Source: Streptomyces sp. MZ04
Lineage (GTDB): Bacteria; Actinomycetota; Actinomycetes; Streptomycetales; Streptomycetaceae
Assembly (NCBI RefSeq): GCF_004684775.1
Contig: NZ_SRIC01000024.1
Location: 1-52,826 of the forward strand
DNA length: 52,826 nt
Direction of reading: 5' to 3'
Made by a program: the position numbers and the translations under genes. Below the pieces are notes generated by a model. It did no database searches and was not told the origin of the DNA. It saw only the letters and a program-made list of their open reading frames with translations. This document shows, in pieces, positions 46,687 to 52,826 of this stretch. The first letter of the stretch is position 1. The number at the start of each line of letters is the position of its first letter.

Positions 46687-47532
46687 CTAGCTGGGGGTTA
46701 CAGAACGGCACCCTCCCACGGCACGCTGTGCACGGGCGGAGGCGTAGAGGCACACCGCCGCCGCCGTCGCGAGGTTGAGGCTCTCGGCCCTGCCGTGGAT
46801 CGGGACGCGCACCACGGCGTCGGCGAGTGCGCGGGTCTCCTCCGGAAGCCCCCAGGCCTCGTTGCCGAAGACCCAGGCGGACGGCGTGCCCATGGTGCCC
46901 TTGTCGAGCTCGGTGTCGAGATCGTCCTCGCCCGCGCCGTCGGCGGCGAGGATGCGTACGCCGGCGTCCTTGAGCCCCCGCACGGCCCGCTCGACGGGTA
47001 CGCCGACGGCGACGGGCAGATGGAAGAGCGAACCGACCGAAGCGCGCACGCACTTGGGGTTGTAGAGATCCACGGAGGCGTCCGTGAGGATCACCGCCTC
47101 GGCACCCGCGGCGTCGGCGCACCGCAGCACGGTGCCGGCGTTCCCGGGGTCGCGGACGTGCGCGAGCACGGCGACGAGCTTGGGCCGGGCGGCGAGGATG
47201 TCCTCGAAGGGCGTGTCCAGGAACCGGCAGACCCCGACGAGCCCCTGCGGCGTCACGGTCGTCGAGATGTCGGCGATGACGTCCTCGTCGGCGAGGTGCA
47301 CACGGGCCCCGGCGGCGCGGGCCTCCCCCACGATGTCGGCGTACCGCTCGGCGGCGTCGACGGTCGCGAACAGCTCCACCAGCGTGTCCGAGTACGCGGC
47401 GGCCTCCCGCACGGCCTGCGGCCCCTCAGCGAGAAACAGCCGCTCCTTCCCCCGAAAATTCCGCTTGGCGAGCCGCCGCGCAGCACTGACGCGCGGGGAC
47501 TTGGGAGAAATCAACTCAGGGGCGGCAACCAT
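46687..47532 (-). CDS. SpoU/TrmH-family RNA 2'-O-methyltransferase
   Basis: Protein of 281 residues. The SPOUT motifs are VRDPGNAGTVLRCADAAGA (motif 1), WVFGNEAWGLPEET (motif 2) and IPIHGRAESLNLATAAAV-like VPIHGRAESLNLATAAAV (motif 3). An N-terminal substrate-binding domain (SPRVSAARRLAKRNFRGKER) is present. It methylates a ribose in rRNA or tRNA; relatives include thiostrepton-resistance methylases, but no such role can be claimed. It lies between the ribosomal protein genes and pheST. Confidence 0.93.
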   Translation of the reverse strand: MVAAPELISPKSPRVSAARRLAKRNFRGKERLFLAEGPQAVREAAAYSDTLVELFATVDAAERYADIVGEARAAGARVHLADEDVIADISTTVTPQGLVGVCRFLDTPFEDILAARPKLVAVLAHVRDPGNAGTVLRCADAAGAEAVILTDASVDLYNPKCVRASVGSLFHLPVAVGVPVERAVRGLKDAGVRILAADGAGEDDLDTELDKGTMGTPSAWVFGNEAWGLPEETRALADAVVRVPIHGRAESLNLATAAAVCLYASARAQRAVGGCRSVTPS

Positions 47533-47543
47533 GAACTCACCTT

Positions 47544-47582
47544 AGGAACAGCGCCCCGTCAGGGGCGCGGGGAACTGCGCGA
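47544..47582. repeat. second copy of the Streptomyces-type intergenic repeat
   Basis: GCGCCCC-GTCA-GGGGCGC, then GGGGAACTGCGCGACCAGCC, is the reverse-orientation relative of the element at 11957-12022. It lies immediately upstream of the methyltransferase start codon and downstream of the rplT terminator. Confidence 0.75.
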
Positions 47583-47645
47583 CCAGCCAGGTACAACCCG
47601 CGGACGGCAGCGCACAGACGACGGCAGACGGGAAGCCGGACGCAC

Positions 47646-47679
47646 TCGGACCCGCAAGCCAAGTGGCCTGCGGGTCCGA
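47646..47679. terminator. terminator of the infC-rpmI-rplT operon
   Basis: TCGGACCCGCA (47646-47656) pairs fully with TGCGGGTCCGA (47669-47679); GCC/GGC continues the stem inside, leaving loop AAGT. It lies 25 bases past the rplT stop. Confidence 0.9.
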
Positions 47680-47703
47680 TGTCACGCTCAGCTCAGCGCA
47701 GCG

Positions 47704-48090
47704 TTACGCGGCAGCCTTAGGGGCGTTGACGTCCGAAGGCAGAGCCTTCTGCGCAACCTCGACGAGCGCCGCGAAGGCGTTCGCGTCGTTGACGGCCAGC
47801 TCCGCGAGGATCTTGCGGTCCACCTCGATGTTGGCGGCCTTCAGACCCTGGATGAGGCGGTTGTACGTCATGCCGTTCTGGCGGGCCGCAGCGTTGATGC
47901 GCTGGATCCACAGCTGACGGAAGTCGCCCTTGCGCTTCTTGCGGTCGTTGTAGTTGTAGACCAGGGAGTGGGTGACCTGCTCCTTGGCCTTGCGGTACAG
48001 GCGCGACCTCTGGCCGCGGTAACCCTTGGCCGCCTCGAGGATCGCCCGACGCTTCTTGTGGGCATTGACTGCCCGCTTGACGCGTGCCAC
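47704..48090 (-). CDS. rplT: 50S ribosomal protein L20
   Basis: Protein of 128 residues. The N-terminus [19 protein letters not shown] and [17 protein letters not shown] are the highly basic RNA-binding tail; the C-terminal globular part begins near WIQRINAA. It binds 23S rRNA early in assembly, and in other bacteria its globular domain represses its own operon. Third gene of infC-rpmI-rplT. Confidence 0.98.
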   Translation of the reverse strand: MARVKRAVNAHKKRRAILEAAKGYRGQRSRLYRKAKEQVTHSLVYNYNDRKKRKGDFRQLWIQRINAAARQNGMTYNRLIQGLKAANIEVDRKILAELAVNDANAFAALVEVAQKALPSDVNAPKAAA

Positions 48091-48185
48091 TTGTTAACTC
48101 CTTGTAGCGGGGCCGTGGTTGGACTCACACGACCCGGTTATCGAATAGGTCCCGGTCAGAGCTCAGGCGCGGTGTGCGCCCGGAC

Positions 48186-48380
48186 TCACTTGCCGAGAAG
48201 CTTCTTGATCTTCTTGGCGTCGCCCGGGGCCATCTCGGCGTTGCCACTGAGGCGACGCGTCAGACGGGACGACTTGTGCTCGAGCAGGTGGCGCTTGCCG
48301 GCGCGCTCACGGAGCACCTTGCCGGAGCCGGTGATCTTGAAGCGCTTGCTGGCACCGCTGTGCGTCTTGTTCTTCGGCAT
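48186..48380 (-). CDS. rpmI: 50S ribosomal protein L35
   Basis: Protein of 64 residues. [20 protein letters not shown] and [12 protein letters not shown] are the family hallmarks. Component of the large subunit. It follows infC by 120 bases and precedes rplT by 95 bases. Confidence 0.98.
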   Translation of the reverse strand: MPKNKTHSGASKRFKITGSGKVLRERAGKRHLLEHKSSRLTRRLSGNAEMAPGDAKKIKKLLGK

Positions 48381-48500
48381 AGCGCCGTTCTCTCCTCGTC
48401 AGTGGCACTCCCTGCCGTTTCCGGTTCCTGCGAATCGGAGGCAGGGAGCGTCAGATGTATCGGTTGTCATCCAGGGCGCGCGTGGGAGGCGCGTCCCGGA

Positions 48501-49172
48501 TCAGGCTTCGGCAGGCTCCTCGGCGGGCGCCTCGACCTCGGCTGCGGCCTCGACGGCCTCGGCCTCGTCGGGCGTCTCCTCCGCGGAGTCGTCCGTGCGG
48601 CCCTGTCGCTCGGCCTTGCGGGCGGCCTGGGCCTCGCGGGCCTCGGCCATGGCTTCAGTCTTCTTCTTGTGCGGACCGAGGACCATGATCATGTTTCGGC
48701 CGTCCTGCTTCGGGTTCGACTCGATGAACCCGAGGTCTTCGACATCGTTCGCGAGACGCTGCAGGAGTCGGTAGCCGAGCTCCGGGCGGGACTGCTCACG
48801 ACCACGGAACATGATCGTGATCTTGACCTTGTCGCCCTGCTTGAGGAACCGGACGACGTGACCCTTCTTCGTGTCATAGTCGTGCGGGTCGATCTTCGGC
48901 CGGAGCTTCATCTCCTTGATGACCGTGTGCGCCTGGTTCTTGCGCGCCTCACGGGCCTTCATGGCCGACTCGTACTTGAACTTCCCGTAGTCCATGAGCT
49001 TGCACACGGGCGGACGGGCGGTAGCCGCCACCTCGACCAGGTCGAGGTCGTACTCCTGTGCAAGCTCCAGGGCCTTGGCAAGCGGAACAATCCCGACCTG
49101 CTCGCCGCTGGGACCGACAAGTCGCACCTCGGGAACGCGAATCCGGTCGTTGATGCGGGGCTCGGCGCTGAT
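48501..49172 (-). CDS. infC: translation initiation factor IF-3, probable ATC start
   Basis: Protein of about 223 residues. The IF3 N-domain has [17 protein letters not shown] and [20 protein letters not shown]; the C-domain has [19 protein letters not shown] and [14 protein letters not shown]. An acidic, Ala/Glu-rich tail of about 50 residues follows. IF3 blocks subunit joining and proofreads start codons. No ATG or GTG fits the start; ATC at 49172 follows GAGGAGG by four bases, and rare start codons such as ATT are known in infC and allow self-control. The frame is open to an ATG at 49241, a less likely start. Confidence 0.95.
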   Translation of the reverse strand: MSAEPRINDRIRVPEVRLVGPSGEQVGIVPLAKALELAQEYDLDLVEVAATARPPVCKLMDYGKFKYESAMKAREARKNQAHTVIKEMKLRPKIDPHDYDTKKGHVVRFLKQGDKVKITIMFRGREQSRPELGYRLLQRLANDVEDLGFIESNPKQDGRNMIMVLGPHKKKTEAMAEAREAQAARKAERQGRTDDSAEETPDEAEAVEAAAEVEAPAEEPAEA

Positions 49173-49566
49173 GGATCCTCCTCGGTAGCACCACGCGGCG
49201 GTCTGGCGGACAGCCGCGTTACGTCTGTGTTTTCGGACCAACAGCTTCGGCGCACAAAAAAATGCCCCGGCCGATCACAGGAAGGGGCTCCATTACTACC
49301 GGAGCACCTCCGCGGTGATCGCGGGGCGCAACTCGGGCGGGCCCGTAGTCTCGGGGACTATGGCCGCCTGACCGGTGACCCGCCGCTCCGGGGAGCGGTC
49401 AGGTGGGAAGCGGAGCCTCCACTTGTGGGCCGGTTCCTTGCGTTTGGACGCGAGTATCCGGCCGGTCGTTACACAAGGTTAGCAGGTCCCCGGGGGTGCG
49501 GCTAACCAGCGTGCACGCGGACTCCCGCGGCGCCGCCCGCACAGGGCTCCGCTTATCGTGTGGGAC
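49173..49566. other. infC leader and divergent promoter region (394 bp)
   Basis: No gene is seen. The minus-strand part is a long infC leader with an intrinsic terminator. On the minus strand TTAGCC and TAACCT (the latter around 49482) are 18 bases apart and may be the infC promoter. The plus-strand promoter for the DUF1844 gene should be near 49530-49560, where TTATCG is a possible -10. Confidence 0.55.
49256..49293 (-). terminator. intrinsic terminator/attenuator in the infC leader
   Basis: Read on the minus strand, GCCCC (49288-49284) pairs with GGGGC (49268-49264), with CC/GG inside, and is followed directly by seven T (49262-49256). A U-tract is rare in this GC-rich DNA. It lies about 85 bases before the infC start, so it can switch the operon off, as in attenuated infC leaders of other bacteria. 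Confidence 0.7.
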
Positions 49567-49944
49567 ATGAGCGACGCGACCCCCACCCCCGAGTCCCCCG
49601 CAGGCGACTCCCCCGACTTCGACACCCTGACCCGCGACATCGCGGACGTCCCCGCGGTCGAGGTGATCACCACGGTCGCCGTCCACCTGATGAGCGCCGC
49701 GGCCGTGAACCTGGGCCTCGCCGAGGGCGGCGAGGGCCACAAGGACCTGGACGAGGCCCGCAAGCTGATCCACTCCCTGGCCGGTCTCATGGACGCGAGC
49801 GCGACGGAGATCTCCTCGTTCCACGCGGCCCCGCTGCGCGACGGCCTGAAGTCGCTGCAGCTGGCCTTCCGCGAGGCCTCCGACGTGCCGGACGAGCCGG
49901 GTCAGGGCCCGGGCGAGAAGTACACGGGCCCGGTCTTCGGCTGA
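49567..49944 (+). CDS. DUF1844 domain-containing protein
   Basis: Protein of 125 residues. The core VPAVEVITTVAVHLMSAAAV followed by LGLAE, and DLDEARKLIHSLAGLMD, is DUF1844, a helical family of unknown function conserved next to infC in streptomycetes. ATG at 49567; a GTG at 49558 is in frame. Convergent with the SseB-like gene. Confidence 0.9.
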   Translation: MSDATPTPESPAGDSPDFDTLTRDIADVPAVEVITTVAVHLMSAAAVNLGLAEGGEGHKDLDEARKLIHSLAGLMDASATEISSFHAAPLRDGLKSLQLAFREASDVPDEPGQGPGEKYTGPVFG

Positions 49945-49948
49945 TCCC

Positions 49949-50683
49949 TCACACCGTACGTACGTAAAGGGGCTCGCCCGGTGGCGTCGCCTCGGCCGGC
50001 AGCAGTGCCAGGTCGAGGCCGCTCACCAGGCGGGCCCTCAGTGTTTCGTCGGCCGCCAGGTGCCGGGCCACGCGCTGTGCCGTTTCACCGGGGGCGGCGG
50101 AGGGGTCGATGACGAGGGCGAGGGTGCCGTCCGCGGTGCCGGCGCCGAGGTAGGCGCGCAGGACGGCGGGCTCGGCGGCGACGGCGGAGCGCACGGCCGC
50201 GGTGACGGCGGGGTCGCTCAGCGGGTCCTGGCTGTGCCGGCCCTCGGAGAGGGCGATCAGGGCGGAGCGGTTGATCTCGTACGGGACGGGGCCCGCGAGG
50301 TCGAGGACGATGGTGTCGGCCTGCTCATGGGCGGCGGCGGCCAGGGCCTGGTGCAGCGGCACGGCGACGGGCCTGGCCTCCGGGTCCCACAGGGCCAGTG
50401 ACGCGGTCGAGGTGAAGGCGGGCAGCGCCTTGCGGTTTCCGGCCTTGAGGGTGGGCACCGCCATGTCGCTGGTCTTCTCGCGACGCAGGCCGTTCCCGTC
50501 CTCCTCGACCTCGCCGAGGACGGCGACGACGGGGACGAGAAGGCGGGCGCCCGCGAGTGCTTCGAGGACCGGGCCGTGCGCGCTGCGGTCCTCGGCCCAG
50601 GCGGCGAGCGCGCTGGTCAGCCGGGGGTCCGCGGACCCGTCGTCGTCGGAGAAGCCGGGGTCCGGGATGTTCTTGTTCGCCAC
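49949..50683 (-). CDS. SseB family protein
   Basis: Protein of about 244 residues. It has NKNIPDPGFSDDDGSADPRL, then ALAGARLLVPVVAVLGEVEE and TLKAGNRKALPAFTSTASLA, typical of SseB N-terminal domain proteins in actinobacteria. The role is unknown; SseB was named from an E. coli gene linked to rhodanese-like activity without proof. GTG at 50683 is preferred; ATG at 50701 is possible. Confidence 0.88.
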   Translation of the reverse strand: MANKNIPDPGFSDDDGSADPRLTSALAAWAEDRSAHGPVLEALAGARLLVPVVAVLGEVEEDGNGLRREKTSDMAVPTLKAGNRKALPAFTSTASLALWDPEARPVAVPLHQALAAAAHEQADTIVLDLAGPVPYEINRSALIALSEGRHSQDPLSDPAVTAAVRSAVAAEPAVLRAYLGAGTADGTLALVIDPSAAPGETAQRVARHLAADETLRARLVSGLDLALLPAEATPPGEPLYVRTV

Positions 50684-50734
50684 GGTCCTGACCCTATCCA
50701 CCGTGGCAGGGGGCCCGACGACCGCGGTCCGCCC

Positions 50735-51907
50735 CTATCGGACGGCGCCCGGCCGGATCCCCCGCCGGCCGCGCCACAAGTACACAGCCGCCACGAGGAG
50801 CGCCACACCCAGGCCGCCCGCGACCGGGCCCACCCAGCCCGCCGGGCCGTCGTCGCCCTGGTCGGGGTCGGGCCCCGCACCGAAGTACTTCTTCTCGTAC
50901 GCCGCCGAGCTCAGCCCCTCCGGCTTCACCTTGCCGCCCTCGGCGATCGCGGCCGCCGGGTCGATGAAGCCGAAGCCTCGGGAGTCGTCGCGGCCGCCGC
51001 CCGGCACGTCGCGGGCGGTGTCCTCGACGAGCTTCTTGATCTGGGCGGGGGTCAGGCCGGGGTGGGCGTCGCGGATCAGCGCGACGGCGCCGGAGACGAA
51101 CGCGGACGCGGCGCTGGTGCCCCACCCCTCGTAGTACTCGCGGTCGGGGTCGGCGATGACGATCTTCTTGCCGGGGGCGCTGACGGTGGCGTACCAGCGG
51201 CGGGTGGAGAAGGAGGCGCGGTCGCCGTCCTGGTCGACGGCGGTGGCGGCGATCACTCCGGGGTAGGCCGCCGGGTACGAGATGTGGTCGCCGCGCTCGC
51301 CGCCGTTGCCCGCGGACGCGACGACGACGGCGCCCTTCTTCAGGGCGTACTGGACGGCGGCGTCCTCGGCGGGTTCGGGGTGGGCGGACTTGGAGTCGTC
51401 GCCCAGGGAGAGGTTGATGACGTCGGCGCCGTGGTCCGTGGCCCAGCGGATGCCGTCGGCGAGCGCGTTGCCCCGGGTGTTGCGGGCCTTCGAGCGGGCG
51501 GAGTCGCCGTCCTCGAGGATCACGCGGATCGGCAGGATCTTCGCCTCGGGTGCGATGCCGAGTACGCCGTCGGTGCCGCCCGCGCCGTGTCCGTGGCCCG
51601 CGATGATGCCTGCCATGGCGGTGCCGTGCCGGGCCCAGGGGCGGTCGCCCCGCTTCGCGCCGAAGCCGACCATGTCCTTGCCTGTGAGGACGTTGCCCTT
51701 CAGGTCGGGGTGTTCGGCGTCTATGCCGGTGTCCAGGACGGCGACGGTGATGCCCTTGCCCTTGGTGGTCTGCCAGGCCCGGTCGGTGTGCATCGCGTCC
51801 AGGGCCCACTGCTGGGCGCGGATGCCGTCGTCGGCGTGCGCGACGGTGGGCAGCAGGGCGAGTGACCCCGCGACCAGGGCGGCGGCCGTCATCTGACGGA
51901 TTCTCAT
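50735..51907 (-). CDS. S8 family serine protease, mycosin-like, membrane-anchored
   Basis: Protein of 390 residues. A signal peptide (MTAAALVAGSLALLPTVAHA) is followed by a subtilase domain with the triad Asp in VAVLDTGIDAEHPDL, His in ARHGTAMAGIIAG and Ser in GTSAASAFVSGAVAL. A C-terminal membrane helix (AGGLGVALLVAAVYLW) and basic stop-transfer follow. This is the type VII secretion mycosin architecture (MycP), although no ESX genes are visible in the window. The ATG overlaps the stop of the next upstream gene by four bases. Confidence 0.93.
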   Translation of the reverse strand: MRIRQMTAAALVAGSLALLPTVAHADDGIRAQQWALDAMHTDRAWQTTKGKGITVAVLDTGIDAEHPDLKGNVLTGKDMVGFGAKRGDRPWARHGTAMAGIIAGHGHGAGGTDGVLGIAPEAKILPIRVILEDGDSARSKARNTRGNALADGIRWATDHGADVINLSLGDDSKSAHPEPAEDAAVQYALKKGAVVVASAGNGGERGDHISYPAAYPGVIAATAVDQDGDRASFSTRRWYATVSAPGKKIVIADPDREYYEGWGTSAASAFVSGAVALIRDAHPGLTPAQIKKLVEDTARDVPGGGRDDSRGFGFIDPAAAIAEGGKVKPEGLSSAAYEKKYFGAGPDPDQGDDGPAGWVGPVAGGLGVALLVAAVYLWRGRRGIRPGAVR

Positions 51908-52826
51908 GAGGACTTCTCCGTGGCCGCGATGGTCTTGCGCAGGCCGCGCTCGACGCGGTCGGCGATGCCCTTCGCCTCGTTGCCGAGACCGGCCTGGGCG
52001 GGGGCGCTGGTGGCGGAGGTCTTCATGGCCTCCTCGGCGGGCTCCGGTTCGGTGACCGTGCGGCCGTCGGCGAACCCGGAGACGGCGAAGGCGACTACGG
52101 GGGCGTCCGGCAGGACGGACACGGTCCAGGACGCGCGCTGGGCGTCGCCGAAGTCGGCGGCCAGGGTTCCCTTGGCGGCGTACGGCCGTGGCATCAGGTC
52201 GGCGCGCCGGTCGAGGCCCTCCTCCGTGAAGCGGGTGCGCAGGGAGCGCATCGCCTCGGCGTCGGCCTTGGTGAACAGCAGGCCCACCGTGGTGACATGG
52301 CTGCGGGTCGCGTCCGTGTACGTGGCGCGCAGCAGCCGCAGGCAGCCTGCCGGGGCGAGCGCTTTGCGCAGGAGCGGGTCGAAGGCGGTCTTGCAGCCGC
52401 TGTCGGGGGCGACGGCTATCCGGGTCCAGGTGCGGTCGGCGCCGCCGGGGCCCGCGCCCTCTCCCTTGATCGTGACGGGGAAGAGCCGGTCGACGGGCAC
52501 GCTGTGCCAGAGCTCGCCCGCGACGGCGTACGCGCTCTGTGTGCCGCCCGCTCCCTCGGCCTCGCCGGTCAGCCAACTCCCGGTGGCCGCACCGCCGATG
52601 AGCCCGAGGCCGAGCACCACACAGGCAGCGGCGGCCACCGCCTTGGGGCGGGCCCAGGAGCGGACGGGCCGCAGCCGGGTGGTGCTGTCGTCGTACAGAG
52701 CGGGCCGCGCGAACGTCACGAAGGGGCGCCCCGTGCCGGGTCCCGGCGTCAGGTCGACGGCGCCGACTGCCCTGCGGGCGGCGGCGGTTCGGGGGGAGGG
52801 CGCCGGCGGCGCGAGCGGGCCGGGCG
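51904..52826 (-). CDS. membrane-anchored protein coupled to the mycosin-like protease, 5' end outside window
   Basis: At least 307 residues in frame to the right edge, with no stop. One membrane helix (AVAAAACVVLGLGLIGGAATG) follows a cytoplasmic region, and an outer domain of about 200 residues has two Cys likely to pair (SGCKTAFDP and APAGCLRLL). No family is recognised. GTG at 52719 is an alternative start giving 271 residues, but it has no RBS, and the upstream frame keeps strong third-position G/C and contains Pro-rich DLTPGPGTGRPF, so I take the gene to extend beyond the edge. Its stop overlaps the protease start, so the two are coupled and likely partners. Confidence 0.75.
   Translation of the reverse strand, partial: PGPLAPPAPSPRTAAARRAVGAVDLTPGPGTGRPFVTFARPALYDDSTTRLRPVRSWARPKAVAAAACVVLGLGLIGGAATGSWLTGEAEGAGGTQSAYAVAGELWHSVPVDRLFPVTIKGEGAGPGGADRTWTRIAVAPDSGCKTAFDPLLRKALAPAGCLRLLRATYTDATRSHVTTVGLLFTKADAEAMRSLRTRFTEEGLDRRADLMPRPYAAKGTLAADFGDAQRASWTVSVLPDAPVVAFAVSGFADGRTVTEPEPAEEAMKTSATSAPAQAGLGNEAKGIADRVERGLRKTIAATEKSS

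Noticed and set aside
52749..52826. Separate Pro-rich gene end (frame ending APST-stop) at the right edge
   Set aside because: The alternative frame continuous with the membrane protein has better third-position G/C, so the edge is better explained as the 5' part of that gene.

Overview
The window is high-GC actinobacterial chromosomal DNA, almost certainly from Streptomyces. The support is strong G/C bias at third codon positions, dense genes with ATGA-type stop/start overlaps, GTG and TTG starts, arginine genes in the order argC-J-B-D-R, an infC-rpmI-rplT block near pheST, and several short intergenic palindromes that I recognise as common in Streptomyces. The gene order resembles a core region of the S. 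coelicolor chromosome from memory; I could not align it. I see no rRNA, tRNA, CRISPR array, prophage or intact transposase. Unless stated otherwise, start codons below were chosen by ribosome binding site (RBS), operon overlap or family length.

Region by region. 1-5.6 kb: a 50-bp tandem repeat, then two cobalamin genes on the minus strand: a BluB-CobT fusion with a roughly 680-residue low-complexity N-terminal tail, and cobL. 5.7-10.4 kb: an acetyltransferase and the metN-metI-metQ-metQ methionine importer operon, preceded by a short leader ORF ending in Cys and Met codons. 10.4-18.7 kb: a HAD phosphatase, two small membrane proteins, a GNAT/sigma-like pair, a secreted glycerophosphodiesterase, a PlsC acyltransferase, a TetR-MFS efflux operon with a perfect 20-bp palindrome upstream, and an aldo/keto reductase. 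18.7-29.0 kb: arginine biosynthesis (argG-argH and argC-J-B-D-R) on the minus strand, with ArgR-type boxes over both promoters; between them lie a PPOX-fold protein, a YkuD-type transpeptidase and a bile-acid:sodium-symporter homologue on the plus strand.

29.0-41.5 kb: an accessory stretch. It holds a decayed secreted-protein remnant, a VOC protein, a second aldo/keto reductase behind a MerR-type promoter, a DUF6314 gene and a phosphatase-like gene separated by a 114-bp MITE-like element, a MocR regulator divergent from a DMT transporter with overlapping start codons, a glycoside-hydrolase-like protein, a 3-hydroxyacyl-CoA dehydrogenase, a small coiled-coil membrane protein, a NUDIX hydrolase, an NsdA-like regulator and a PP2C-type phosphatase. 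41.7-49.5 kb: translation genes on the minus strand (infC, rpmI, rplT, a SpoU-type methyltransferase, a PAS histidine kinase, pheS, pheT), with a probable attenuator in the infC leader. 49.5-52.8 kb: a DUF1844 protein, an SseB-like protein and a mycosin-like subtilase with a membrane partner that runs off the right edge.

I found no wholly new multi-gene system. The most interesting signals are regulatory and structural: the Met/Cys leader peptide, the small element inserted at a stop codon shared by convergent genes, the overlapping divergent starts of the MocR/DMT pair, the infC leader terminator with a probable ATC start, and the giant disordered tail on the BluB-CobT fusion.
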